Positions 47,938 through 60,689 are shown, counted from the first letter of the stretch. The stretch: DNA of 64,000 bases from Tenodera sinensis (GCA_030765045.1 CM060972.1:55132971-55196970), one strand, 5' to 3'. Notes: a model not told the origin generated them from the letters alone. Translations and numbers: made by a program.

Positions 47938-48340
47938 CTTTTTACTTTGTCTACCAGGTATGTAGTGGCTACAGAAATGCATTCCACCCAAAAATTCGAT
48001 ACCAATAGGTCACTGAAAGTATACGTTTTGAAGTCCACTGAATATACAAGACATTTTAGAAACGATCCGCCTGCGTGTGTCTGTGTCTGTGAACAGCATT
48101 ACTCAAAGTTAATTATACCCCAAACTTTGCATTTAACTTTAGCACTTCCCAGGAAGATTCTGAGCAAAATTTTCCACCCCAACTACGTTTTACATGGAGT
48201 ACTTTCGAAAAATGCTATTTTCTCAAAAATTGCTCTAATTATTTTTTTGTGGGGTGAACAATTTTGGGAGATATTTCATGTTAAGTTCCCAATGCCTTTA
48301 CTTTCCTCAAACGGAAGTCATTATTCATTATTTTATTTTA
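47938..48340 (-). repeat. RptA, strongly diverged, tandem with the next
   Basis: TTTTTACTTTGTCTACCAGG, ATTCCACCCAAAAATTCGAT, ACAGCATTACTCAAAG and GAACAATTTTGGGAGATAT keep family order with many changes and deletions. Confidence 0.8.
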
Positions 48341-49095
<755 letters not shown>

Positions 49096-49525
49096 TTTCC
49101 CCAACTTCAACCTGTAACAGTCTGTGTCAATTTTGTGGCTTTCCAGTTTTCGTTTCGAACAGTTTTAGCTCATTTATCTAAGATATCATACCTTGAAAGT
49201 GGACATGTGTTTAACTATTGAAGTGACATACAAACTGCTAGGTACACATACATCGGGTCAATTAATTATTTATAAGCCACATTGACACATGTGAAGTGTA
49301 CAGCAATAAGTTAACCTCCCGTGGTCTTTCGTGCCGCCGTCAGGCGCAATTTATGTGAGATATACACACGACACTTTTTGACGTTTGAAATTATTTACAT
49401 GTTAAATCTCATTAATAATTTTATTTTTACGAACATAAGTATATTTTATGTTATCCTATATCAACTGACAAAATATCACATTACACTTAGTAAATAAAAT
49501 TAAAATAAATGTTAGCATGTGTAAG
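49096..49525. other. unassigned stretch
   Basis: No gene or known repeat recognised. Confidence 0.4.
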
Positions 49526-49534
49526 GTAATGACA

Positions 49535-49785
49535 TGTATAAATTACACTTGACTTGGCTGAATTACCTGCAAGCGGAGGGGATACCACACTGTGCGCACT
49601 CAGGGCAATTGGATGTACGACCCCTGGGAGGAAAGGATAAGATGAGAGTGCTCTACGGGAGAGTTGGAACCGGAGCGAGAGCGCGAGCCAGTGTGAGGGT
49701 CCCTAACATGTGTTGGAGATTCCTCATTTCGATATCAGTGTTCGCCAAGCAACCGCCAGCCCTTAATTTGGACATCGCCCAAATG
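49535..49785 (-). mobile_element. SINE 3' body, minus strand
   Basis: Contains GCCAGTGTGAGGGTCCCTAA, the same element end as at 58735 (GCCAGCGTAGGGTCCCTAAG), with similar GC-rich flanks. No head is present. Confidence 0.5.
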
Positions 49786-50033
49786 TAGAGAGTGATCGAA
49801 ATTAAATTTGACTCAACTAATCACAATAGAATTTGAATTAATAAAGCATTTTCATATGTACTATAACAGATGTGTATTTCTTTTAGCCTAGTAGCATATT
49901 ACGTGAAGAAAGCACAGTTGCCATTATTCTCAAGGATTATATCATTATTTATGCTCGACTGTGTGTCTAAGTTTAAGACATTTATAAAATGTCTTTAATG
50001 TTCTGCGCTGCAAGTCCAACATTTTAATCATGT

Positions 50034-50690
50034 ATTACTTTCTCTACTACATATAGTAAATTAGAGGAAGTATTGTATTCCACCCAAAAATTCGATGTCG
50101 AGTTTTCACCGGAAATATATATTTTGAGGCTTGCTAAATCCCCTTACCCCCCCCCCCCAAAAAAAAAAACATTTTTAGAAAAAGGTCCGTGTGTTGTGTC
50201 TGTGGACAGCATAACTCAAAAACGAAAGTCCGTTAAAAACCAAAGTCGATATTTAAGTTTCATGTCTTTCATGGACGCCACACGAAGATTTTGAAGAAAA
50301 TTCCTCCACCATAAATTACCCTTTACGTGGAAAATTTTTCGAAAATTTTGATTTTCTTGAAAATGGCTCTAACGATTTTGATTAAAATGACTTGTGTTTA
50401 AGACAATTTTATGCCAAATGAAATGTATATCATCAATTTTCTGGCTATCAAATGGAACATCGTTATTCATTCTTTGTATGTTAACCGTGCCAAGAGAACG
50501 GAATTTGAAAGCTTTAAAAGATTTCACTCAAAGCCCACTGTATTCCATTTTCTCCTTGCACCTACAAGAAGATAACAGTTTCCGCAAATGTTTATATCAA
50601 CTAACACGAAAAAGATATAGCAATAAGGGTTTGTTAGAATAGTTAGTACAAGAGTAGAGAAAGTCATGTGAGTGCAACACATCAGATCTT
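50034..50690 (-). repeat. RptA with both ends and internal deletions
   Basis: TTACTTTCTCTACTACATAT at one end and GTAGAGAAAGTCATGTGAGT then ACATCAGATC at the other. A C/A homopolymer at 50150-50170 and a deletion of about 190 bp in the centre. Confidence 0.93.
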
Positions 50691-50834
50691 TTTAATCGAT
50701 TGCCATTACAGAATCAAAATTTGCGACTTCAATATGTTGTCCTTAACACAATGAACCAGAGAGTATATAATATCCTTTAAAAAGTAGTTTTTCAAAATCG
50801 AGAAGACAAATTAAATCATTGTTTATGGCATATC

Positions 50835-51167
50835 CCTCCGTAGCGCACTTTCCTCTGGTGCGGAGGACCCGGTTTCGATCCCCGGTGCCAGCATGGGGGT
50901 TTTAACCCTGCTGGGAGGTCTGGCACGGGTTGCACTCAGCCTCGTTAGGTCCCTGGAGGACTAATTGAGGAGCTACTTGATGGAGAAGTAGCGGCCCCAG
51001 GTCGAGAAGACAGTATAACTGGTCGGGAGGGCTCGGGGCGCTGACCATGTCTCACCCTTCAGTACTGCACCTCACCAATGACGCCTGTAGTGGTCAGAGG
51101 TGGGGGACGCAGCAGCTGGGTGGCAAGCCTTGGGCCTTCCTGGGCTGTTGCGCTAGGGGTTTAGTTT
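50835..51167 (+). mobile_element. SINE1 with exact 13-bp target duplication and damaged A box
   Basis: Exact 13-bp duplications TTTATGGCATATC at 50822-50834 and 51168-51180. The head reads CCTCCGTAGCGCACTTTCCT, lacking about 12 nt of the D arm present at 59667, so the A box is broken, while GGTTTCGATCCC is intact. Body GGTCTGGCACGGGTTGCACT, GAGGAGCTACTTGATGG and TAGTGGTCAGAGGTGGGGGA. Confidence 0.95.
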
Positions 51168-51180
51168 TTTATGGCATATC

Positions 51181-51690
51181 GCTTTTACACACGTGCCACA
51201 TTTTTAGTTCTGCTAAACTCAAACTAGTTTTTATTCTGTAGAACAAACGAGAGTACATAGTTTCTCTTTCAGCTGCGAGGCAATGTGACGAGATTGCAAA
51301 GTACTGATTGCTAACGCGGATGTTTTTATTGGTGGTTAGCAGTGTCGTTATGAAGAGGTGAATATAAGTAGGTCCATTATATTGACGTGTAAGCGCTCAT
51401 TATGAAGCGCATGGTCGAGTATAAGTGAGGTTTATGGTCAATTAAATACTCAGACTCTTAAAAACCGAATCTTTGAGATTCAACTGGTTTCTGAAAAGTA
51501 GAATTCTACAGTCTTAATTTTTTTCTATTCTTTCTCGAAAATTTTGTAATAAACATTTCCGGGCTGTCGTACTTTCAGCTTGAATCTTGATAGAGTAAAG
51601 TATATATTTTTTTTCCTTATCTGAGCAAGTATATGTTCAAATATACCTATATTGATAGCCTAAAACAAATTAGACGGCTTATGCTAAAAC
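51181..51690. other. unassigned stretch
   Basis: No gene or known repeat recognised. Confidence 0.4.
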
Positions 51691-51691
51691 T

Positions 51692-52501
51692 AAAACTCTG
51701 GTGTTGGACTTACATGACTTTCTCTACCCTTATACCAATCATTCTTACAAACTCTTATTCCTATATCTTCGTGTTAATTGAGATAAACATTTGCAGAAAT
51801 TATCTCATTGTGGGTACAAGGAGAATGTGGGAATACGCTAGACGTTGGGCGTTCAAATTCCTCTCTTCGTACGGTTAACATAAAAATGAATAATGATGTT
51901 CCCTTTGACATAAAAGTTCTCCAGAACTCTCACAAATAACAAGGAATATCTCCGAAATGGTTCACCCTACAAGAAAATGCATTTTGACATAAATTGTGTA
52001 TTTTAGTAAGATCTACATTTTTTGTAAAGTATGATTTGGTCTACCTCTAACGGTTTACTAGTTATGCAAAAGTCGTCCAGAGTAAATACGACTACAGGGG
52101 CTACAGCCAGAAAATTCAAGATATACATTTCATTTGTCATAAAAATATCTCAAACATATGACACTTTAATCAAAATCGCTAGAACTATTTTCAAGAAAAT
52201 CAAAATTTTCGAAAAAGTTTCCATGTAAAGGGTAGTTTAGGTTGGGGCTATTTTCTTCAAAATCTTTGTATCGCATCCTTGAAAGACATTAAACCTAAAT
52301 ACCAACTTTCGTTTTTAACCAACATTTCGTTTTTAACCAACATTTCGTTTTTGAGTTATGCTGTCCACAAAGTGACAGATACACAGACACAACACACGGA
52401 CCTTTTTCTAAATATGTATTTCCGGTGAAATCTCGACATCGAATTTTTGGGTGGAATACAATACTCCCTCTACTTTACTAAACGTAGTAGAGAAAGTAAA
52501 A
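51692..52501 (+). repeat. RptA, full-length, with hairpin end
   Basis: CTGGTGTTGGACTTACATGA at the 5' end and CCCTCTACTTTACTAAACGT then AGTAGAGAAAGT at the 3' end, showing the terminal hairpin with its CTCTACT/AGTAGAG stem. Short ACACAGACACAACACAC at the microsatellite site. Confidence 0.95.
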
Positions 52502-52503
52502 AT

Positions 52504-53106
52504 TGGATGTATCCACAGAAGAGGAAAACGCAGCAGATATTGCAAATGTGGCGACTACAGTAACCGTAATTTTGATGTATTTTAAAGCCCAATAAAACGT
52601 AGAAAGAGTTTGACAGGTTATTCCCAGCGGATAGAAGCACACACACATCACCTGACACCACATGGCCACCCTGCTCGCTCGTTCATAACCTATTCTGTGG
52701 CAACCCATATGGAATTGGTGGTCATTGTGGCCGTACACAGAAGCTCTGGCGGATTAAGGGCATCAGCGCAGGTGCTTTTTCCGTTAATCCGACTTCCCTT
52801 GTCCTAAAATCTGCCAAATGTTCCATCAGAAAACTCTCACCGCATCATCTCCATGAACAGTAGCAGCATCACTATCATCGACATTGGCTTATTATTTCAA
52901 TTTCCACCACTGTCGCTCTGACTGAGTTGGTTGCGAGGTCCAGGCTGCTTGATAGCTGCCATGTAAAACAAACCACTGCTGGACAAAATTACGGCACACC
53001 GGTGGCACTTTTACAAACCTGACAACCGACAGCGTCATAAACAAAATATTTTTTCATCATTTACGATTAGCTCAATCAACAGCCATCATTTCAAGAAAAT
53101 TTGTTA
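52504..53106. other. unassigned stretch
   Basis: The 61-86 codon frames overlap on both strands without a domain. Nothing recognised. Confidence 0.4.
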
Positions 53107-53113
53107 AAAAATC

Positions 53114-53964
53114 TGATGTATTTCACTCACATAACTTTCTCTACTCTTGGACTAACCATTCTTACAAACCCTTATTGCTGTATCTTCTTCTTGTTAGTTA
53201 AGATAAACATTTGTAAAAATTGTCTTATTGCTTATTCCCTTGTAGGTGCAAGGGGAATATTAGAACACAGTAGGCTTTGAGCGATAGTCAAATGTTTTAA
53301 AGCTTTGAGATCCCATTCTCTTTGCACGCTTAACATATAAAAAAATGAACAACGATGCTCCATTTCAGTTTTCCAAAACTGACACCAATAACAAGGAATA
53401 TCTCCGAAATGGTTCACTCTACAAAAAAATTTATTCAGACATAAATTATTTGATTTAGCGAGACCTACATTTTTTGTATAGTAACATTTTGGCTATCTCT
53501 TACGGTTTACGAGTTATTCAAAAGTCATCCAGAATAATCAGGTCCCATAGGCTATAGCCAGAAAATTCAAAATACACATTTCATTTGTCACACAAATATC
53601 TTAAGCATGTGGCTTTTTAATCAAAATCGTTGTAGCCATTTTCAAGAAAATCAAAATTCTCGAAAGATTTTCCACCTAAAGGGTAGTTTAAGGTTGGACT
53701 ATTTTCTTCAAAATCTTCGTGTCGCATCCTTGAAAGACATTAAGTTTAAATACCAACTTTGGTTTTTAATCTACTTTCGTTTTGGAGTTATGCTGTCCAA
53801 AGTTTGACAGACACACAAGCGCGCGTGCGCGCGCACGTATCTTTTTCTAAAAATGCTTTTTTTTTAATTCAGGGGGTCTTGAAACACATTTCCACTAAAG
53901 TCTCGACATCGAATTTTTGGGTGGAATACAATACTTCGTCTACCTACCAGTAGACAAACTAAAA
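53114..53964 (+). repeat. RptA, full-length, first of a tandem pair
   Basis: TCTGATGTATTTCACTCACA to CTACCTACCAGTAGACAAAC. A GCGCGCGTGCGCGCGC run at the microsatellite site (53818-53835). The next copy starts immediately after a shared AAAAA. Confidence 0.95.
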
Positions 53965-54235
53965 ATCTGATATGTTACACTCACATGACTTTTTCTACTC
54001 TTGTACAAACCGCCCTCTACCTGCTTCACTTTAAATGAAATAAACATTAAGATTACCTTTTCGTTATTCTTCTAATAGTTGCAACGGAAATATGGAAATG
54101 CAGTAGGCTTCAAGCGATAGTCAAAACTTTTAAGAGCTAGTTGCTATGTCACGAACGATTTCTTTGTGAAAAAGTATAACTTTTTTAAAATTTATCGTTA
54201 ACAAGGAACATCTATGAGATTGGTTGCTAGGCACA
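53965..54235 (+). repeat. RptA, truncated second copy of the tandem pair
   Basis: TCTGATATGTTACACTCACA and GACTTTTTCTACTCTTG, then diverged family sequence to AACAAGGAACATCTATGAG. Confidence 0.88.
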
Positions 54236-54254
54236 GTGTGTGTATATACAGAAT

Positions 54255-54281
54255 GTCCCAAAATTAGACAAACTTTGGGAC
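54255..54281. repeat. short hairpin, possible Tc1-like terminus
   Basis: GTCCCAAA (54255-54262) and TTTGGGAC (54274-54281) form an 8-bp perfect stem with an 11-nt loop. The left half resembles the GTGCCCCAAAAATTACGCAC stretch at 21310. Confidence 0.6.
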
Positions 54282-54499
54282 CTGATAGATAACATTATTT
54301 TAAACACTTTTTGTTAAGGAAAGTTTTTTTTTTTTTTTTTTGCTGCGGTGCTTCGTTTAAGTGCTAGATGAGTTAATGTCATAGATGACTGCCTCCCACC
54401 CAGTTTAAGTATTTACGGTAAAATCAACAATGCAGAGTAGTTTTGCATTTATCTTAGTAAGGCACACAATCTTAATCCAAGAAACAAACTACTCATATC

Positions 54500-54660
54500 T
54501 TGATTCATTCGCTCTGGTCGTTGTTTCATTTCCTTATATAGCGAGGACGATGTAATACGGACTTTTCTCGAGCTTCTATAAATACACCGGCTGCCGGAGA
54601 CTTCTCAAATAGTCTGGAAAAACCTTAGTGATTGTGCCACTGTGACTGTTGTTACGTGAG
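54500..54660 (-). repeat. repeat F, TATA-bearing part
   Basis: CCTTATATAGCGAGGA, CTTTTCTCGAGCTTCT and ACACCGGCTG match 11637-11700. Minus-strand CTATATAAGG is the TATA box. Confidence 0.6.
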
Positions 54661-54737
54661 ACGGTCTGACCTTGAACGTCTTAGATACAAGCACCGATTG
54701 TGGTTTGAGATAGCTGGGCGCAGCACAATACCATAGG

Positions 54738-54960
54738 TCTAAAGTATCTTTATGACAAATGAAGTGTTGTGAAGAATTTTTGGGGAATGCTCTAGCAAGT
54801 GCTCTTCATTTTGGATGATTTTGTATTACTGTAAACTGCAACAGTTGTAGATCCCGTTAAAACGCACAATGTGTCAAATGTTGTTTGTGTAGAGTGAACC
54901 AGTTTCTTTGTCTGACTTTTCCAATACTCATAATTTTCTCAAATATTAATTCATTATTCG
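54738..54960 (-). repeat. RptA central fragment, diverged
   Basis: CTTTATGACAAATGAAGTG, TTTTGGATGATTTTGTATTAC and GTAGAGTGAACCAGTTTC keep family order on the minus strand. Confidence 0.7.
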
Positions 54961-55436
54961 TCCAGAACAGACCAACTTCCAGGACTTCACTCTTCGGTGC
55001 ATAGGTACCCGAGCCCCCCGACAAGCGTCTAACCCTAGGTACTGGTTTGTAACTCCTAGGGAGTACAAAGATTATAGGGAGTACACTGAAAAACCATAAA
55101 AGAAATAATAATTGCACTTAGGATCTTCACACAGACAATGAGATTCGAAGTTCCACCTTAACTCCAAAACAGTAGCAAAAAGGTTAAAATAAATGGTACT
55201 AATGTACGGCCTGCCATCTATCAATGAGATTATAGCAGATAGCTGCCCGGCACCTCAATGCCATCTGCCAGGCACATGTAGGTGCATGATCACGTGACGG
55301 AGCAGTGAACGTAAACTGTCACACACTGATCCACGACTTCCTCCGAACATTTCCGAGCGACATGACCATGTATTTATATTTAGCATTATAAACAGAGGAT
55401 ATAATATTTTTAAGCTATCTCATTGTAATTCATATA
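54961..55436. other. unassigned stretch
   Basis: The 86-codon minus frame at 54857-55117 begins in RptA and has no domain. Nothing else recognised. Confidence 0.35.
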
Positions 55437-56286
55437 GCTACTTTTTACATTCTATACTACAGATGACGTATTGCATTCCACCCAAAAATTTGATGTTGAG
55501 ATTTCACCGGAAATATGTTTTGCGGTCCCCTAAATCCAAAAAAAGCATTTTTAGAAAATGGTTCGTATGTGTGTGTCTGTGTCAGTCTGTGGACAGCATA
55601 ACTCAAAAACGAAAATTCGGTTAAAAACCAAAGTTGGTATTTAAGTTTAATGTCTTTAAAGGATGCGACACGAAGATCTTGAAGAAAATAGCCTTAACTT
55701 AATTTACATTTTACATGGAAAATTTTTCGAAAATTGTGATTTTCTTGAAAATCACAATTAACGTATGGCATATACGTTTGAGATACTTTAATGACAAATG
55801 GAATGTATCTCTTGAATTTTCTGGCAATAGCCTATGTAGTCCTGTTGACTCTGGATGACTTTTGAATAACTCGTAAACCGTAAGAGATAGACAAAATCTT
55901 ACTGTACATAAATTGTAGATCTCGCATAAAATACACAATTTATTACAGATAAGTTTTTTTATAGAGTGAACCATGTCACAGATATTCTTTTTTATTTGTG
56001 TCAGTTTTGGAAAACTTAAAATTTTCGTTATTTGGAGCATCGTTGTTCATGTTTTATATGTTAAGCGTGCAAAGAGAACGGGATCTCAAAGCTTTAAAAG
56101 ATTTGACTATCGCACAAAGCCTACTGCATTCTAATAATCCCCTTGCACCTGCAAGAAAATATACAATATGATAATTTCTGCAGATGTTTATCTCAACTAA
56201 CACGAAGAAGATATAGGAATAAGAGTTTGTAAGAATGGTTAGCACAAGAGTAGAGAAAGTCATGTGAGTGCAACACATCAGATTTT
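55437..56286 (-). repeat. RptA, full-length copy
   Basis: From TACTTTTTACATTCTATACT to GTAGAGAAAGTCATGTGAGT with AACACATCAGATTTTT. Short GTGTGTGTCTGTGTCAGTC at the microsatellite site. Confidence 0.95.
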
Positions 56287-56439
56287 TCTGGTTGTATTGC
56301 ATATTCTTTTTGTACACTATTTGTAATAAATCATATAAATTTCAGCTTTTGTGTCATTCTTGTAACTATTGTACTATTTGGTCACTTTGTGCAATTTTAG
56401 AATAACTTTATCAGCACTTTTAAAACATCCTGATTAATC

Positions 56440-56762
56440 TTAAACGTCTATTTCATGAATTATTTTGGTACATATGGCAATTCTTTTCTAATTCCTGAAC
56501 CAATTTGGATGTCCCAGTTACAAGCAGAATATCTTGAGCTTGAAGCAAAGGATGGGGAGGGCCCATGTAAAATAATCAGTGAGATAGTACTCGTGGATGA
56601 CGACGGGGTTACATTACATTACTGTTGCGTTGATTTTGAGATTCAAAAAAGTATTACAAATTAAATGCCAATATGATATGAAAATAACAAGAAACACAGA
56701 TACAATATTCTAAAATGTTGACTAAGCAACTTTGTTGCCAAATGGCAACACTAAGTATTACT
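56440..56762 (+). repeat. repeat C copy 2, containing a 70-codon frame
   Basis: Aligned with 29045-29350 as described there. It ends in TTGTTGCCAAATGGCAACACT, a short palindrome also at about 16173. The frame at 56455-56664 (MNYFGTYGNSFLIPEPIWM, later EIVLVDDDGVTLHYC) is intact here but not in the other copy. I do not recognise it. Confidence 0.6.
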
Positions 56763-57690
56763 TTTGTGAAAGATAGTACATCCACAGAACTTTGCGAATC
56801 AATACTCCATAAAACTTGTATGATCTGGAAAGCGAGTTATTTGCTAACGAGTGAACAAGCGCATACCGGTTAAGTTGATCGGTAGTTAAATCGGAATTGG
56901 TGCAGACAGCGAGCTTCGGCATTTTTGGCACACGTCTTGTCCCCTCCACATCCATGCCTTGTTTTTAACTAGGCTTCCACATTGCGCATGGTCATCTCTC
57001 ATGCTATCCTTCTCTCTCTCTCTCTCATACACACGCACACAAGAAAATAATTCACTCAAACGAGAGCAACTGATGGCCCCCGTAATCATGCAGGTTGAAA
57101 GTGACAGTTGATAATCTGAAGTTCGCGTGTTTATGTTTTACTGCAATTGTCTATCACCGCTGCCACTGTTACGTCATGTAACAACAGTAAACGAAGTTGA
57201 CTGAAACAAAAGAAAGCACTACGTTCATCAGCAGCACAGTTCACTGGCAAACTACATGACAGCAATTGAATTATTAACAAATCTTTGTTTTCTGTGCAGT
57301 GCGAGTTCAACATCTTTCAGCGGAATCAAAAATCGATGTGAAAGCTTTAAATCAGTCACATCCATACGCAGGGCCATGAGCAGAGCTTGGCTCACCATCC
57401 CTGCATTTACGTGGACTTTGTACCTTCATTTGCCGTGAATGTTGTCATATTCGTATGGGTAAAAGTATTTGCTAAGAGCGTGAAGGAATCGAGGTATTTA
57501 AATTTATTCTAGGAAATAAATATCTTCGTCTTAGTGCATTTAGCGCTCGTGTATTGGCAATGTTTGTCTCCACATACATTTGCGAGCAACTTTTCTGGAA
57601 TAAAGCAAATAAAACCTATAAATAGAATTGGGATATCAGATGGGAATTTGTTGGCACAGCTAAAAATATTGTGACAAAATAATAAAACCG
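56763..57690. other. unassigned stretch
   Basis: (CT)n at 57003-57025 followed by CACACGCACAC. The 60-codon frames on both strands at 57131-57438 are not recognisable. CTGTGCAG near 57300 could be an acceptor, but the exon reading is weak. Confidence 0.35.
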
Positions 57691-57699
57691 TCTGGTTAC

Positions 57700-57905
57700 T
57701 TTCCGATCACTGTCTTCTAAAATGTTATCACAAATGTACTGTTTTCTTCTCGTTGTTAACACAGTCTACAGTCTTCCGTGTTATCACAACTCTCAACTTT
57801 TACTTCTCGTAACCTTGCCTCACTCCATTCAGTGTCTCTTATATACACTAACTACGTCGATGCAATCACCTGACGCTCATTGAATCTTCTTACGACTCCA
57901 GTTCC
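57700..57905 (-). repeat. repeat F, non-TATA part
   Basis: TTTTCTTCTCGTTGTTAAC, ACAGTCTACAGTCTTCCGTG, CTCGTAACCTTG and CTGACGCTCATTGAATC match 11390-11540. Confidence 0.7.
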
Positions 57906-58609
57906 GTTTCTGCTGCTGCCTCGCCTCGCCTTGCTGCCTTCGTCATTACAATAATTGGTATACGACTTCCTTTAATATAGATATATTTCATTGTTTAGTG
58001 TAATTTAATAATGTCAGTAGCTCTACTTTTAGTATTAGCAGTCTAGAAGTTGATTTAATTCCATACAACCATCGAAAAGCAATTCCGAGAAATTATTTTA
58101 TTCTCAGTGAAACTTTTGCTGCCACAGCTAATACGGATTTAGAGTAAAATACAACTTTTTGTATCCATCCAATACTTCAATTTTGAGTTACATAGAGTGT
58201 GGCAGTGAGTTTTTAGAACCCTTTTGTTTCTAGCGGTTTTGAGTGACGTAACCAGCAGTGTTGCCAATGAGATCCCTAAAACACGCAATTGTTTTTGTCA
58301 GTGTTGTGGAAAATACTATGGTAACTGGTCCGTGACAGAAAGTATATTTTTAGAACTTCTTTTAGTTGAAATTGATCATCTGCAGAGAAGATTTAGAAAT
58401 TAATTTAATATCTGTGGAGGCTACTTACAAAATATAACTTTTAAAAAGTAATGAGACATTAATAAACTGCATTTTACTAGCTTACTTCCAGTATATGTGG
58501 TTTTGTTTAATTGGTTTTGAGTTTCCCACAAGAGGGCTGCAAAATCCGTCATATTCCACTGCCGCACCCTATATCATTCATTGTGTGTCTTAGAAGTGGA
58601 GGGGGAGGT

Positions 58610-59065
58610 AGAATAAACCCGGAGGAGATTCCACAGTGACACTATAGTCAGGCTATTGTATGTCAGACCCGGGGAGGAAGGGAGGGACGGAGAGAGGGAG
58701 GGAAAGAGGAGATAGGAGCGCCGGAACTAGTGAGCCAGCGTAGGGTCCCTAAGTGAGCTGAAGATTGTTCATCTGGCTCCAGGTTTGTTCCTGTAGGCGC
58801 GAGCCTCAGATGTTTCGACACCGGACGCCTTATGGGGACAGGTGACCATAGCGCCGCCTATACGCCAAGAACAACAGTTAAAGAGTGCAAAAAGATCTAA
58901 TTAAAATCGAATGAAGGTACGGGAAGTAGCAGGAAGTAATGAAATGAACCCAACTGACCAAGGAAAACCGCGACAAAGTTTGTTCAGATTGGTTGGTCAC
59001 TGGGAATCGAACCGGGCATCTGAGAAAGCACACCCGAAAGAAACATCTAAGCGCAAGCTTCTATA
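58610..59065 (-). mobile_element. SINE, tRNA-derived, minus strand, about 450 bp
   Basis: Minus strand: B box GGTTCGATTCC (59003-59013), then CAGTGACCAACCAATCTGAA and TCGCGGTTTTCCTTGG as in SINE2. The body ends with CACTTAGGGACCCTACGCTG and a GC-rich tail. The 5' half of the head is diverged. Confidence 0.75.
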
Positions 59066-59070
59066 AGGCT

Positions 59071-59510
59071 GAACTTAACATTATGCCAATTCCTCAGGAG
59101 TAGGAAAAAGGAGCGCAAGCGCATAATGTGCTTACCTGGAATGGGAAATTCTGCATGTTATATAGTTGCGACCCCTTTGCGAATTGGATTATGCCCAGCA
59201 TACCCTGCGGTGGTGTTATCACGTGGCAGGCTTTGCTATCTGAATGCCCGGAAGCCTATTCAATACTCCAGCAGGTGCCATTTTCCCTGTAATGTATTCC
59301 CTCAAGCTTCTTATTTTTTGGTTCGGCACTTCAGATGACGTTCTTGGGAATCCAACTTGCTTTGCAGGAAAATTTAGATCAAAGTTATTGTTCATTTTAG
59401 TTAAGAAACAGTTTTAATATCCAGATTAATTAAAGTGGTTCATAACTTAATCGAGGAAAAGTTGAAAACACTGGACAAAGTAGAGTATTTTTTACTGTCC
59501 CTTCGTTTGT
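59071..59510. other. unassigned stretch
   Basis: The 70-codon frame at 59126 is not recognisable. Nothing else seen. Confidence 0.35.
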
Positions 59511-59514
59511 TAAA

Positions 59515-59600
59515 ATAGTTGCAGAACGCAACAGGGCAATTCCAATTAACGCACGGCAGTGGCGTGAGTAAACTTCGCTTTGCTTATGTAACCTATCAGC
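59515..59600 (+). repeat. repeat B fragment
   Basis: GTTGCAGAACGCAACAGGGC, CAGTGGCGTGAGTAAACTTC and TGCTTATG match 4311-4385. Confidence 0.65.
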
Positions 59601-59666
59601 TTATGCTTGAATCTGAATTTCGAATTGTTGACAATTTTATTTTTTAAACGACATAGCTTTAATTTG

Positions 59667-60016
59667 ACCGCCTCCGTAGCGCAGTTGGTAGCGCACTTGC
59701 CTCTGGCGCGGAGGACCCGGTTTCGATCCCCGGTACCAGCTTGGGGATTTTATCCTCTCTGGGAGGTCTGGCACGGGGTGCACTCAGCCTCGTTAGGTCC
59801 CGGGGGGACCAATTGAGGAGCTACTTGATGGAGAAGTAGCGGCCCCCGGTCTAGAAAACCGCATAACTGGGCGGGAGGGCTCGGGGCGCTGGCCATGTCC
59901 CACCCTCCAGTACTACACCTCACCAATGACGCCTGTAGTGGGCAGAGGTGGGGGACGCAGCGGCTGGGCGGTAGGCCTTGGTCCCTCGTGGGCTGTCGCG
60001 CCGGGGTTTAGTTAGT
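59667..60016 (+). mobile_element. SINE1, best-preserved copy, 13-bp target duplication
   Basis: Exact duplications TAGCTTTAATTTG at 59654-59666 and 60017-60029. The head GCCTCCGTAGCGCAGTTGGT carries an intact A box and GGTTTCGATCCC an intact B box, so internal Pol III promoter elements are present. The body has GGCACGGGGTGCACTCAGCC, GAGGAGCTACTTGATGG, GCCATGTCCCACCCTCCAGT and a GGTTTAGTTAGTTAG end. A recent insertion, given the exact duplication. Confidence 0.97.
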
Positions 60017-60099
60017 TAGCTTTAATTTGCCTATTATCAATTATTTTCAAATATATATTATATAACATGACAATATCATTTTCCGGGTAATTGCGATAA

Positions 60100-60280
60100 A
60101 TACTTATCAACAGTGAACCTTTCCGAAATAATAAATGCCAAAAGAAGTGTATTTTGTTAAGATTTACATATTCCGTGATTTTACAGTTCAAACCTTTAGA
60201 ATTATTTTGAGAAAATAAAACCTCAAAAGGAGTTTTTGCTCTATAAAATGTGGCCTAAAGTGGGGGATTTGTTCCATACC
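60100..60280 (+). repeat. possible very old RptA fragment
   Basis: GAACCTTTCCGAAATAATAAATG, GTGTATTTTGTTAAGATTTACAT and TTTTGAGAAAATAAAA recall RptA central blocks, but similarity is weak. Confidence 0.35.
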
Positions 60281-60600
60281 TGTTTCACTTCTTCTTTGCT
60301 CACTTTCTAAAAGTGTTTATTATTGTACATAGTTTTTAAGTTGAACTCCCAGTTTGGAACTATCCGGTTAAACTAACCGCGCGTTAACGGTTAACCGCAG
60401 GCGTTGCACTTCTAGAGCTTTCCGCTTTAATCACAGTAAAAATAATAAAGGGCCATTTTCCACAGTCAGTTGTTACTGATGTTGCTGGTCAGATCTGCAT
60501 GTTTGTGGATAATCTGGGCACATGTAAACAGTGAAATAGCAATACGGTGGAAGGAGTGTGTAATGTAAGACGGGCGATTTTTACATGTCGCTTTCTTGAA

Positions 60601-60681
60601 ATGACAGACAGAGATATATACGGGAGCGAATACCAGAGACTGAGAAGGCTACAAAGTGGCTACGACATTCGCCAACAATCT
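60601..60681 (+). CDS. possible first coding exon
   Basis: ATG at 60601 opens 27 codons (MTDRDIYGSEYQRLRRLQSG, then YDIRQQS) that end exactly at GTGAGT (60682), a consensus splice donor, in phase 0. The composition is charged and protein-like. No downstream exon, promoter or family match is visible, so chance is a real alternative. Confidence 0.3.
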
Positions 60682-60689
60682 GTGAGTAT

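Noticed and set aside
59667..59740. A functional tRNA gene
   Set aside because: A and B boxes are good, but the cloverleaf is incomplete and the sequence continues into a SINE body with target duplications.
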